Below, piece by piece: positions 8,899 to 18,074 of a stretch of DNA of 64,000 bases. This DNA comes from Thermospira aquatica. GTDB lineage: Bacteria > Spirochaetota > Brevinematia > Brevinematales > Thermospiraceae. The first letter of the stretch is position 1; the number at the start of each line of letters is the position of its first letter. The notes beneath the pieces are model-generated. The model was not told where the DNA came from, did no database searches, and saw nothing but the letters and a program-made list of their open reading frames with translations. Made by a program: the position numbers and the translations under genes. The stretch lies in the NCBI RefSeq assembly GCF_023525255.1, contig NZ_CP073355.1, forward strand, positions 1,302,001-1,366,000. Direction: 5' to 3'.

Positions 8899-10428
8899 AT
8901 GAAAGATAAAGTTTATATATTTGATACCACGTTGCGCGATGGGGAGCAATCTCCTGGCGCCAGCATGGGGATAAACGAAAAACTCAAAGTGGCTCTCCAG
9001 CTTGAAAAATTGGGAGTGGATATTATAGAGGCTGGTTTTGCGGTATCGTCTCCTGTCCAGTTTGATGCTATTCAACTTATTGCTCAGGAGGTAAAAAACG
9101 CCGTTATTGCTTCTCTTGCACGGGCTGTGGAAAAAGACATCGATGCGGCGGCTCAGGCACTCAAGTATGCTCAGAGAAAAAGGATTCACACCTTTATTGC
9201 TACTTCACCCATTCATCGTGAGTTCAAACTCAAGAAAACAAAAGAAGAAATCCTCAAGCAAGCTGTGTATGCGATTCAGTATGCAAAACAATACACCGAT
9301 GATGTAGAGTTTTCTGCTGAGGATGCCACCCGTACGGAATTGGATTACCTTGTTGAGGTGGTAACCGCTGCTATTGACGCAGGAGCAAAAACCATCAATA
9401 TTCCGGATACGGTAGGGTATACGGTTCCTTCAGAGTTTACAAAGATTATTCGTACTCTCAAGGAAAAGGTTCCCAATATCAATCAGGCTGTTCTTTCTGT
9501 TCACTGTCACAACGATCTGGGGCTTGCTGTTGCCAATAGTCTTGCAGCTATTGAGGCTGGTGCTCGTCAGGTAGAGGTGTCTGTAAACGGTATAGGGGAA
9601 AGGGCAGGAAATGCTGCCATGGAAGAGATCGTGATGGCACTTGAGCTTCGCAAGGATATTTTTGGTGTGGAAACAGGCATTGTGACTCAGGAGATCTACA
9701 AGACAAGTCGTCTCATTGTCTCTGTGACAGGTATTCAAGTGCAGCCCAACAAAGCCATTGTTGGAAAGAATGCTTTTTCTCACGAGGCGGGTATTCACCA
9801 GGATGGGGTACTCAAGGAGAGACGTACTTACGAGATCATGAAGCCCGAGCAAATTGGTCGTACACATTCTGAGATTGTGCTGGGGAGACATTCAGGGAAA
9901 CATGGTCTGCAAGCCCGTTTAAAAGAGCTCGGGTATACTATCCAGGGTGACGATTTCGAGAAGGTTTTCCAGAAGTTTACCGAGGTGGCGGATAAGAAAA
10001 AGGCCGTTTATGATGACGAGTTGATAGCGATTGTCTCAGAGTGTCTCTCGATTGATATGCCAGAGATGCTCTTTCTTGAGCATGTGCAGATCATGAGTGG
10101 AAGCAATGCCTTGCCTACGGCAACCGTCGAACTGAAAAAGAATAATCGTATCATCAGAGAGGCAGCGATAGGGAATGGCCCTGTAGATGCTATTTACAAG
10201 GCTATTAATCGTATAGCAGGTATTTCTCCCGAATTAGAGGATTATGGGATCTCTTCAATCTCTATCGGGCAGGATGCGATGGGAGAGGCTATGGTTTCCC
10301 TTAAGTATGAGGGGAAAGTATACTCTGGCCATGGGTCGAGTACCGATGTGCTTGTTGCCTCCGCCAAAGCTTACCTCAACGCGATGAATAAGATTCTCTA
10401 CCTCGAGAGGAAGAAAGAAGAAAAATAA
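8899..10428 (+). CDS. leuA: 2-isopropylmalate synthase
   Basis: LeuA condenses acetyl-CoA with 2-oxoisovalerate, the first committed step of leucine synthesis. The TIM barrel carries FDTTLRDGEQSPGASM at the start, the metal-binding HCHNDLGLAVANS and NGIGERAGNAAMEE. The C-terminal part (from about residue 390) is the leucine-sensing regulatory domain, with GSNALPTATVEL and GHGSSTDVLVASAKAYLNA. I chose ATG 8899 because AAAGGAG precedes it. A TTG at 8878 is in frame but has no ribosome site. Length is 509 residues. No leuB, leuC or leuD is next to it. A strong terminator follows. Confidence 0.95.
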   Translation: MKDKVYIFDTTLRDGEQSPGASMGINEKLKVALQLEKLGVDIIEAGFAVSSPVQFDAIQLIAQEVKNAVIASLARAVEKDIDAAAQALKYAQRKRIHTFIATSPIHREFKLKKTKEEILKQAVYAIQYAKQYTDDVEFSAEDATRTELDYLVEVVTAAIDAGAKTINIPDTVGYTVPSEFTKIIRTLKEKVPNINQAVLSVHCHNDLGLAVANSLAAIEAGARQVEVSVNGIGERAGNAAMEEIVMALELRKDIFGVETGIVTQEIYKTSRLIVSVTGIQVQPNKAIVGKNAFSHEAGIHQDGVLKERRTYEIMKPEQIGRTHSEIVLGRHSGKHGLQARLKELGYTIQGDDFEKVFQKFTEVADKKKAVYDDELIAIVSECLSIDMPEMLFLEHVQIMSGSNALPTATVELKKNNRIIREAAIGNGPVDAIYKAINRIAGISPELEDYGISSISIGQDAMGEAMVSLKYEGKVYSGHGSSTDVLVASAKAYLNAMNKILYLERKKEEK

Positions 10429-10446
10429 AACAACAGGGTTATTACG

Positions 10447-10476
10447 TGGGTCATCGTATGATGACCCATTTTTTTT
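10447..10476 (+). terminator. Rho-independent terminator after leuA
   Basis: Perfect 9-bp stem (TGGGTCATC / GATGACCCA) with a GTAT loop, followed by eight T residues. It lies 18 bp after the leuA stop. Confidence 0.9.
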
Positions 10477-10531
10477 GTTTTTTTACGAGCTTTTCTCTAT
10501 ACTATGATAAGAATCTTTTTAGGGTAGGTGT

Positions 10532-11857
10532 ATGCGGTATCTTTTGATCGGTTGGACACGAAGAACATCCTTTGAGACGGCGAAGGTACTTCTTGCAAGG
10601 GAAGCAGAAGTGTACGTTTCCGATACGGTTGATAATGAGGAGAAACAGGCTCTCTTGCGAGAACTCAATCACCCGCGTCTTTTTAGCCTGTTGGGAAGGC
10701 AATCAAAAGACATCCTTGATGAAGTACAACCGGATGTGGTGATGCCAAGCCCCGGCGTTCCTCTGACGATTCCTCTGATTGAAGAGGCGAAGAAACGAGG
10801 GATTCCCGTGTTTGGGGATATTGAGCTTTTTTACAGGTTTCATCCGGAGGTGTACTACTACGCTATTACCGGCACGGATGGAAAAACTACTACAACGACG
10901 CTTTCTCATGCTCTCATCAGTGCCTATAAACCTGCCCTTGTGGGGGGAAATATAGGGACAGCGATTTTTGAGCATGAGGCTGCCGTGGCTTCTGTAAAGG
11001 AGATGGTGCTTGAGCTTTCCAGTTTTCAGCTTGAAGAGATTGTGAATTTTAGACCAAGAATTGCGGCTTTTCTCAATCTTGCTGAGGATCATCTGGATCG
11101 TTATCCTGATCTCGACGCCTACTTCGAAGCAAAAAAGAGGATTTTTCTCAATCAGACGCCGGATGATGTGGCAATTGTGAATGCAGATAGTCCGTATTTT
11201 GAGCAAGTTACGGCGGGTGTGAAGAGCCGTATTCTTACCTTTAGCCGGAAGTCCCGTGCGGATATGATGTTTTATGATGGGGGTATATACTACGGGGAGA
11301 AACTTCTGGTAAAACAGGAGGAACTGAAGCTCAAAGGGGTACACAATATTGAGAATGTTATGGCAGCTTCGCTGGTGGCTTTGATGGCGGGAGTTCCGAT
11401 GGAGGTTATCCAGAACACTCTCCGTGAATTTCGTGGGCTGGAGCATCGTCTTGAGCTTGTTGGAAGCTACAATGGTGTAGAGGTTTACAACGATTCCAAG
11501 GCAACAACGGTGAATGCCTTAGAAAAGGCTTTGGAGAGTTTTGATGTTCCTGTGATTCTTATTGCCGGGGGACTGGATAAAGGGCTTGATTTTACGTTGG
11601 TAAAAGGCCTGGTATACAAAAAGGTGAAAACCGTGATTCTTTTGGGACAGGCGGCAGAAAAGATTGATAGTGCCTGGCAATTTCCCCATACTACTAAAGT
11701 GCCTTCTCTTGAGGTGGCGGTAGAGACAGCTTTTTCACACGCAAAACCAGGAGAAGTGATTCTCTTTTCCCCAGGGTGTGCGAGTTTTGACATGTTTAAA
11801 AACTACGAGGAACGGGGAAGGGCTTTTAAGGCTTTCGTCCAAAAGAGGCAGGGGTAA
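10532..11857 (+). CDS. murD: UDP-N-acetylmuramoylalanine--D-glutamate ligase
   Basis: MurD adds D-glutamate to UDP-MurNAc-L-Ala in cytoplasmic peptidoglycan precursor synthesis. The three Mur-ligase domains are visible: the N-terminal Rossmann-like part (DVVMPSPGVPL), the central ATPase with the P-loop GTDGKTTTTTL near residue 115, and NLAEDHLDRYPDLDAY. The C-terminal domain contains FRGLEHRLELVG, YNDSKATTVNAL and LFSPGCASFDMFKNYEERG. Length is 441 residues. It is a stand-alone gene, away from a dcw cluster, between the leuA terminator and a repeat-derived inverted pair. Confidence 0.95.
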   Translation: MRYLLIGWTRRTSFETAKVLLAREAEVYVSDTVDNEEKQALLRELNHPRLFSLLGRQSKDILDEVQPDVVMPSPGVPLTIPLIEEAKKRGIPVFGDIELFYRFHPEVYYYAITGTDGKTTTTTLSHALISAYKPALVGGNIGTAIFEHEAAVASVKEMVLELSSFQLEEIVNFRPRIAAFLNLAEDHLDRYPDLDAYFEAKKRIFLNQTPDDVAIVNADSPYFEQVTAGVKSRILTFSRKSRADMMFYDGGIYYGEKLLVKQEELKLKGVHNIENVMAASLVALMAGVPMEVIQNTLREFRGLEHRLELVGSYNGVEVYNDSKATTVNALEKALESFDVPVILIAGGLDKGLDFTLVKGLVYKKVKTVILLGQAAEKIDSAWQFPHTTKVPSLEVAVETAFSHAKPGEVILFSPGCASFDMFKNYEERGRAFKAFVQKRQG

Positions 11858-11969
11858 GAGGGGGTTGTGGAGTATCAGAGGGAAGGGTTTTTCGTCTCGA
11901 CTCCCCCAATGAAAAGCTTTGAGGGTGAGATCTTACCGCGTGCAATCGTGATTGCCGCGTGGGAGAAGC

Positions 11970-12024
11970 GCTCTTCCCTTGTTCCAGTTTTGGTTTGAAG
12001 TTCCCATTGCAACAAGGGAAGAGC
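11970..12024. repeat. Inverted pair of the 20-bp repeat between convergent genes
   Basis: A reverse copy (11970-11988) and a forward copy (12006-12024) of the dispersed motif face each other across 17 bp. They form a potential hairpin with about 14 continuous pairs. It lies between murD (plus) and an outer-membrane-like gene (minus), where a bidirectional terminator would be useful. There is no good T tract. Confidence 0.7.
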
Positions 12025-12042
12025 ATGGATTTTCCAAACCAC

Positions 12043-12570
12043 TTACCATTGCCATCCTACCATCATTCCCACACTCAGTGTCTTTTCTCCAATGAGAATA
12101 CTGTTCCATGGACGCCAGCGGCCATAGACATCCACACAGAGGTGATCGCTTATCTCTTCGCCGGTGAATAGCTTGATACCACCCAGGCCGAACCTTACCC
12201 CCATTATCATCTCGAGTGACCAGAAATCGAGAAGGGAACTATGATACTGCCAGATGATGCCAGGTCCAAGATACACCGCCCGTCCCACATCAGCCCAGAA
12301 TCCCGTCCCGGCTAGCCGCGGCTCAAAAATCCAGATAGGTGACATCAGTTCCACTTCCCCCATATAACTCACCATGTCCTTATAGCCTCTCAAAACCCCT
12401 CCTGAGAAGAGAAGCCGTATGTTTTCCACCTCCAGACCCGCTCCACCACAAAATCCCGACTCCTGTCCCCAGAAGCCCTGCACAAGACGTCCCTCCACTC
12501 CTACCCCCCACCACATTCTTCCCCATACCAATCCTGGGAGTATACACAAAATTCCTGCCAGCCATTTCAT
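12043..12570 (-). CDS. Predicted secreted beta-rich outer-membrane protein, unknown function
   Basis: I do not recognise a named family. The protein (175 residues from ATG 12570) begins MKWLAGILCILPGLVWG, a clear signal peptide. The rest is an alternation of short hydrophobic and glycine/aromatic stretches (VGVEGRLVQGFWG, AVYLGPGIIWQYHS, MIMGVRFGLGGIKLF) ending in VGWQW. This is the pattern of a small outer-membrane beta barrel with a C-terminal aromatic residue. The ATG overlaps the stop of the upstream lipoprotein gene (ATGA) and has AGGAGG before it. A longer in-frame start at 12603 lacks the signal-peptide logic. Confidence 0.65.
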   Translation of the reverse strand: MKWLAGILCILPGLVWGRMWWGVGVEGRLVQGFWGQESGFCGGAGLEVENIRLLFSGGVLRGYKDMVSYMGEVELMSPIWIFEPRLAGTGFWADVGRAVYLGPGIIWQYHSSLLDFWSLEMIMGVRFGLGGIKLFTGEEISDHLCVDVYGRWRPWNSILIGEKTLSVGMMVGWQW

Positions 12571-13664
12571 CTTGTCCTCCTCGGTCTCGTCGGAGAAGGC
12601 CACGGAATACTCTTCGTAATCCGACCTTCATCGAGATCAAAACAGAAAATACCGTTTGAGGTTTCAAAATAATTTACAAAATACATTTTGTTCTGTATTA
12701 CTTTTTCAAGAGCTGAAAGTTGAAAGTGCTCAGGGGGAATATTCCCATTTGGGTGGGTGATCTCTCTGAGAAATGCGAAGGTAGAGGAATCAAAGTAAAG
12801 GTATCTTACATTTATAGCTTTTCCAGCTTCATTTTCTTCAACTATTTCACACACTATGGTATGAGCATTGTCAACATACCATACCATTCCTCCTTCTACC
12901 TTCATGCCAGTGGTAGGGCTACTAAGATAATTCGTTATATAAAAATTGGTTCTCAAGTCCGCTGTCTTCATATCCCATACCCAGAGTTCTCCCGTCCTAT
13001 CCAGACCCACAACGGCGTCGTCTCCTATCAGGGTATAAAAAGGATCGAGAGATCCTTCCTTGTTAGTGGGATAATAATTAAGATTGGAGGTTATCGTTAT
13101 GTTTTTCCCGATGTCTATTCGTATGTCAGAGAAAGGGGCTCTTCCATGGTTGATAATATGATTTGCATTATAAGATCGAGTCGAATCTAGAGGTACCTCT
13201 GTTATTTCTTTGACCACACTGTAGTCATCCACATTAAGGAGAGCAAAAGCTCCGAAGGGGTAGAGAAGAAAGAGGATATTTTGGACGAGAATGAGATGGC
13301 CAATGGTGTAAGGTGGAAATGGTCTCCATCTTTTTATCACCCTTCCGTTGTTGTCAATCACTACAATAGTATCATTTGGTGGGGCACCGTCACGAAACTG
13401 TGAGGGAACGACAAATATCCTCCCATCCTGACTTTTGACAGGGTAATAGGGCTTGCGCTCCGGATTACTTCCACGGATGATCCATTTTACCTCCAGGGTC
13501 TCTGGATCAACACCATAGGCCCCATTCTCATAGTAGGTAAACAGGAGACCACGGGGGTCCCCCTCTCGTTTTTCAATATAGATCTCTTCTCCTGGATCTA
13601 TGAGGCTACAACTGCTCAAGAGAACAAGTAACAAAACCTCCATTCTCCTGAGGGTTTTCTGCAT
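12567..13664 (-). CDS. Lipoprotein with beta-propeller-like (PQQ/WD-type) sequence
   Basis: The N-terminus MQKTLRRMEVLLLVLLSSCS is a lipoprotein signal with an LSSC lipobox. The rest (365 residues in all) has repeated blade-like segments: GAYGVDPETLEVKWII, GRIFVVPSQF, IVVIDNNGRVIKRW, ILFLLYPFGAFALLNV, AVVGLDRTGELWVWDM, KMYFVNYFETSNGIFCFDL. These resemble PQQ-like or WD40-like propellers, though the repeats are too weak for firm domain borders. AAGGAG precedes ATG 13664. It is translationally coupled to the downstream barrel-like gene, suggesting that the two act together at the outer membrane. Exact function unknown. Confidence 0.65.
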   Translation of the reverse strand: MQKTLRRMEVLLLVLLSSCSLIDPGEEIYIEKREGDPRGLLFTYYENGAYGVDPETLEVKWIIRGSNPERKPYYPVKSQDGRIFVVPSQFRDGAPPNDTIVVIDNNGRVIKRWRPFPPYTIGHLILVQNILFLLYPFGAFALLNVDDYSVVKEITEVPLDSTRSYNANHIINHGRAPFSDIRIDIGKNITITSNLNYYPTNKEGSLDPFYTLIGDDAVVGLDRTGELWVWDMKTADLRTNFYITNYLSSPTTGMKVEGGMVWYVDNAHTIVCEIVEENEAGKAINVRYLYFDSSTFAFLREITHPNGNIPPEHFQLSALEKVIQNKMYFVNYFETSNGIFCFDLDEGRITKSIPWPSPTRPRRTR

Positions 13665-13865
13665 CCCTTTCTCCTTGGTTTATTTTGTTTTTCCCCATGA
13701 GGACAGGGGGAGTATAATTTCCTTAAGCAAAATGTCAATAGGCATTTGTCACAATTTTTGGGAAAAGAGTCATCTTTTCGATAGGGGAAAATCCTGGGGA
13801 GAAAACAGGGGCTTTTTCTCCCTTTCAGAGAAGGGGAGTGGATGGGTTGGGAATAGTTTTAAAAG

Positions 13866-16595
13866 TTACTTTTCCAGGACGAGAAGCGTAGCAAGCTCTT
13901 CCCAGGAAAGTTTGGTGAGAAATTCTGTATTACTGGTGACCACTGCCTGAAAGAGATGTTTTTTCTTCTGCTGAAGATGAAACATTTTCTCTTCGATGGT
14001 TCCCTCAGTAAAGAGTCGAAACACATGGACGCTGCGTCTTTGTCCCAAACGGTGTACTCTATCGACGGCTTGTTTCTCGACGGAGGGATTCCACCATGGA
14101 TCAAGGAGAATCACCGTGTCAGCTCCCGTAATTGTAAGCCCTGTTCCACCAGCTTTCGTTGATATGAGAAATACAGGCATCTCTTCTTGATTGAAGCGCT
14201 CCACCAGCTCAATCCGGTGACGCGTTCTTCCATCAAGGGAAAGCACTTCAATACCCAGGGATTCGAGATTTTCACGGACAAGCTTGAGAAGCTCAACAAA
14301 CTGACTGAATACTACAACGCGGTGATTACTGTCCATTGCTTCCAGGATCAATTCCCGAAGGGCTCGAAGTTTGATTGCCTCTTCCCGGGTTTCAAAGCCA
14401 GCAAGCCTTGGATCAAGACAAATCTGGCGGAGTCTTGTTAAACCAGCAAGGAAATGTATCAGACCCTCTTGTTGTGAACGTCTAAAAGCCTCATCGCACG
14501 AGTTTTTGATTTGTTCCACCATCGTGACATAGAGGTTTTTCTGTTCATCGGTGAGATCCAGCCATACCTCCTGTTCGATTTTTGGGGGAAGATCCGGAAG
14601 TACCTCCTCCTTGGTTCTTCGAAGGACAAAAGGCTTGATGAGTTTGGAGAGCCTTTCATACGCCTTTTCTCGTTCACGGATATTGGGACTCTGAAGGGGT
14701 ATCTCAAAATTCTTTACAAACCAGCTATGGGATCCAAGAAATCCCGGCATAAGAAAATCAAAGATATTCCACATCTCACTGACATTATTTTCGACAGGTG
14801 TACCTGTGACGGCAATACGATGGTGAGCCCGGAGAGCCTTGATGCTCTGGGTTCGCTTGGCTTTTTTATTTTTCACATGTTGGGCTTCATCCAGCACACA
14901 GATATGAAACTCATGCTCGTGATAAAACTCTCTGTCTTGGTGGAGAAGGGTGTACGAGGTAATGAGCACATCATACTTCTGGAAATGTTTTTGTTTTTCC
15001 CTGCGTTCCTGTTGAGTGCCGTCCATGACGAGAAATTGTAATTCATCGCCTGTAAACTTTTTGATCTCTTTTGCCCAGTTGTGGAGAAGAGTTGTTGGAC
15101 AAACAATGAGTGCTTGACCTTTATTTTTGACAGAGAGCAAAAAGGCAATCACCTGCAATGTTTTTCCCAGCCCCATTTCATCTGCAAGAAAGCCCCCAAA
15201 ATGATACCTGTAAAGAAAATGAAGCCACCAGTACCCTATTTTCTGATAGGGGCGGAGGACAAAAGCAAGCATCTCGGGAAGGGGAAGCGATGTATCCAGG
15301 ATTTCTCCCTCCAAGGGGAGTTCTGTGTACTTCTTTTCAACAATGCTTGTTATTTTTTCTTTATCGGGAAAACTCTCCACCAGATCCTTCAAGAGAAACA
15401 CATGAGAAGGATGGATTTTTTCTTTTTCTCCTGTGTGATCAATAAACCATGCATCTTCAAGTTGTGTAAGCCACTTCCGGGCCTCTTCTTTCAACGAGAA
15501 AAAGCCATTCTCCCGTTTCACATACCCGTATTTTGCCAGTTGTTTTCTTTCAACTTTTGAGAGTTTCCATTCTCCCACAGAAAGGGTAAAATTGATCTCA
15601 AGCCAATGGGTCGAGTCTGTGGATTTTACCTCAAGGATCACCTCATCGAGGGAAACCTTTTTCCATGGAGTACGAAGAGAAACAATTGGGGATACCTGGT
15701 CAAGATAACTCTCAAAAAGTGCCTTTCCATCATGAGTCAGGATAACATTTTCTTTCACTTCTCCTAAAAAGCGAGAAAAATTTTTGAGTGTAGCGTGGCT
15801 TACCTCTTCCAGACGACGGTACAGAGGGGTATCTGGCGAAACAAAAAACACCCTATTGGCCTCGCGAAAAACAAGCCTTCGTTTTGAAGAAACCCCCTGT
15901 TCGATCTCATCGTAACGTAAAGTCATCCTATGACCGTCCATCGTGAGCCACGCCAGAACCTCAAAGAACCCCTCCTGGAGTTCCCTGAGTTCTAATTCTA
16001 CTTCTCCATCAACTACCTCTTTTGTTTGGGGAAAATCTCCTGTGAAAAACCGTTTTATCTCGGGTATATGAGGGAGCATCGATTCAAAGGCTTCAAAATC
16101 AAGTGAAACCCTTCCCTCAGTAAAGAGTTTTTCAAGTTTTTCTGTGACAAAGGGGCTGGCAAGTACGCGGATCCGATTTTCCTTGAGAAGGAGAGGGACA
16201 CTGGTGGTGACAAGTAAAAAACCATCACAGAGATTTTTTGCTTCCATCGTTTCAAGGAGAAACTCTCCCTTCCAGGTCTCGTATCTGTGTTCGTAGCGGA
16301 CAGCTGGCCATGACCACTGACAGAGTTTTTCTAAAAACCACGCCTCAAAGGGTGGAAAAAGTCGCATGGAAAAAACATTTTCCCGGTGGTCAGTATTCCA
16401 TGAATAGGAAACAAAACTCCGGAGAAACTCATATACCTCAAGATCAGGCCACTCTCTTTCAAGAAACAGGGGATCCAGGGAGAAATCTCTTTTAAGGAGG
16501 TGGTGCCACTTGTTTGGCAGAAAAAGCTCCGCATAGATGTTTTCTACTCTCTGGAAAGAGGTAGAAAAGGATAGTTTTATGTGGGGTTTTGCCAT
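13866..16595 (-). CDS. SNF2-family DEAD/DEAH-box helicase (RapA/HepA-like)
   Basis: A DNA-dependent ATPase of the bacterial SNF2 family. The N-terminal half (about 430 residues) is poorly conserved. The ATPase core has motif I DEMGLGKTLQVIAF, ITSYTLLHQD, motif II DEAQHVKN and VTGTPVENNVSEMW. The second RecA domain has VVVFSQFVELL, LDGRTRH, STKAGGTGLTITGADTVI and motif VI DPWWNPSVEKQAVDRVHRLGQ. I prefer ATG 16595 (GGAG six bases before) to the in-frame ATG 16607. Its promoter lies directly upstream, with IS-B inserted just behind the -35 box. It could act in transcription recycling or DNA repair; the sequence does not decide. Confidence 0.9.
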   Translation of the reverse strand: MAKPHIKLSFSTSFQRVENIYAELFLPNKWHHLLKRDFSLDPLFLEREWPDLEVYEFLRSFVSYSWNTDHRENVFSMRLFPPFEAWFLEKLCQWSWPAVRYEHRYETWKGEFLLETMEAKNLCDGFLLVTTSVPLLLKENRIRVLASPFVTEKLEKLFTEGRVSLDFEAFESMLPHIPEIKRFFTGDFPQTKEVVDGEVELELRELQEGFFEVLAWLTMDGHRMTLRYDEIEQGVSSKRRLVFREANRVFFVSPDTPLYRRLEEVSHATLKNFSRFLGEVKENVILTHDGKALFESYLDQVSPIVSLRTPWKKVSLDEVILEVKSTDSTHWLEINFTLSVGEWKLSKVERKQLAKYGYVKRENGFFSLKEEARKWLTQLEDAWFIDHTGEKEKIHPSHVFLLKDLVESFPDKEKITSIVEKKYTELPLEGEILDTSLPLPEMLAFVLRPYQKIGYWWLHFLYRYHFGGFLADEMGLGKTLQVIAFLLSVKNKGQALIVCPTTLLHNWAKEIKKFTGDELQFLVMDGTQQERREKQKHFQKYDVLITSYTLLHQDREFYHEHEFHICVLDEAQHVKNKKAKRTQSIKALRAHHRIAVTGTPVENNVSEMWNIFDFLMPGFLGSHSWFVKNFEIPLQSPNIREREKAYERLSKLIKPFVLRRTKEEVLPDLPPKIEQEVWLDLTDEQKNLYVTMVEQIKNSCDEAFRRSQQEGLIHFLAGLTRLRQICLDPRLAGFETREEAIKLRALRELILEAMDSNHRVVVFSQFVELLKLVRENLESLGIEVLSLDGRTRHRIELVERFNQEEMPVFLISTKAGGTGLTITGADTVILLDPWWNPSVEKQAVDRVHRLGQRRSVHVFRLFTEGTIEEKMFHLQQKKKHLFQAVVTSNTEFLTKLSWEELATLLVLEK

Positions 16596-16613
16596 CGTTT
16601 TCTCCATTCATTC

Positions 16614-16642
16614 ATCATAAAAGCAAACATATATTTTGTCAA
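16614..16642 (-). promoter_or_regulatory. Promoter of the SNF2 gene, abutting IS-B
   Basis: On the minus strand TTGACA (16642-16637), 17-bp spacer, TATGAT (16619-16614). The start codon is only about 20 bases downstream, giving a very short leader. The -35 box touches the 5-bp target duplication of IS-B. Confidence 0.75.
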
Positions 16643-16647
16643 AAAAT

Positions 16648-18048
16648 CGAATTGCTTCATAATAAAAGTACTCGAAAAGGGAACGTTGCTTCAAAATAAA
16701 AAAGTACTTTAAATTTGTGTAAAATAATCCAGTTCAAAGAACTGGAGGTAAAAGGTGGAATTAGCGATGTTTGAAAGGAGACCTATTTACAGGGAAACGG
16801 CAAAACAATATCAAAAAGCCAGCAAAAAGGAGAAAAAGGAGATACTGGATTACTTTGTGAGGATAACAGGTTTAAAAAACCGAAACTATGCCGCCAGGCT
16901 CTTGAGGCAGCACGGAAAAACCATATATGTAGGCAAAAAAAATTACCTTAAAGCCGATATAGCCAAAAGGGCAAAAGACCTGGGAGAAAGAAAAATTCGG
17001 CGAAGAGGAACTAAAACTTCTAAAAAGGTCTGGGAAATTGAAAACTACATGTGTGGCAAACGTTTAAAGCCAATTTTAAATGAAGTTTTAGATAATCTCT
17101 TAGCAAACGGACATCTCCACGGTTCTCCACAGGCCATAGAGAACTTGCGCCATATAAGTGCTTCAAGTATTGACCGACTTTTGAAACATGAGCGTAAAAA
17201 GCTTGAGATAAAAGGACGAAAAGGCACAAAACCTGGAACGCTATTAAAGCAACAAATAGCTATACGCACGTGGGCAGAGTGGGATGAAAATTGCCCTGGG
17301 TTCATGGAGATTGATCTGGTAGCCCATGAGGGAGGAAATAGCCGGGGAGATTTTGCTCAAACATTAAATATGGTGGATGTTTGGAGCGGTTGGACAGAAC
17401 TTGTGGCAATCAAAAACAAAGCTTCAAAATGGGTAAGAGAAGCCATAGAAAAAGTCAAAGGAAGACTTCCTTTTGATTTACGGGGAATTGATTCTGATAC
17501 GGTGCTGAATTTATTAATCATCCTCTGCGTGATTGGTGTGAGAAGAACCAGATAAAATTTACAAGGGGAGAAGCTCCCGTTCCAATGATAACTGCTACGT
17601 TGAGCAGAAAAACTATTCCATAGTCCGCCAGAATGTTGGATTCTTCCGCTACGATACCGAGGAAGAAGTCTACTACTTGAACCGACTCTATGCGTATCTC
17701 AGGCTTTATGCCAACTTTTTTCAACCGGTTATGAAAATGACAGAGAAAAAGAGAATCGGAAGCAAGGTGCAAAAGAAGCATGATGATATTAAAACTCCCT
17801 ACCAGCGGCTTTTAGAAAGCTCTTATGTAAGTGAGGCACAAAAGGAACGCCTAACAAGGCTTTATAAGGCTCTCGATTTGTTTCACCTAAGACAAAAATT
17901 ACGGCTTGCCAGAGAAAACTTTTCAGCCTTCAAAAGAAAAAGAATGTAAAAAACAAAAATTTGGAGGAAACTGTATGGAATTTTTGAGTACTTTTTTTTA
18001 TGAGGCAATGATTCGAATTTCGAGTACTTTTTTATTTGACGCAACGGG
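16648..18048 (+). mobile_element. IS-B copy 1: complete ends, 5-bp target duplication
   Basis: Insertion sequence with an rve-type transposase. The left tip is CGAATTGC (16648) and the right tip GCAACGGG (18041-18048). Each end holds two copies of a box like TTGCNTCA-N-ATAAAAAAGTACT. The flanks carry the direct repeat AAAAT (16643-16647 and 18049-18053), so this is a simple transposition product. Partial copies of the same element are at 42603-42882 and 50653-53715. The transposase frame is broken. Confidence 0.88.
16755..17949 (+). pseudogene. Transposase of IS-B copy 1, frameshifted
   Basis: Large rve-type transposase. N-terminal helices (YFVRITGLKNRNYAARLL) are followed by an integrase core with MEIDLVAHEGG, LNMVDVWSGWTELV and, after a shift, the frame continuing through RLYAYLRLYANFFQPVMK to 17949. 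Relative to the partial copy at 50.7-53.4 kb it has lost single bases at about 16970 (AAGAAGGG to AAAAGGG), in an A run near 17000 and in an A run near 17025, with no net frame change. A C is also lost near 17501 (ACCGG to ACGG), and this one truncates the frame. GTG 16755 follows GGAGG. Confidence 0.85.
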
Positions 18049-18074
18049 AAAATATTTCCATTGTGTCAAGAAAA

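Noticed and set aside
12339-12659. Plus-strand ORFs opposite the envelope gene pair
   Set aside because: Proline/serine-rich translations typical of the reverse strand of real genes; the minus-strand frames have signal peptides and ribosome sites.
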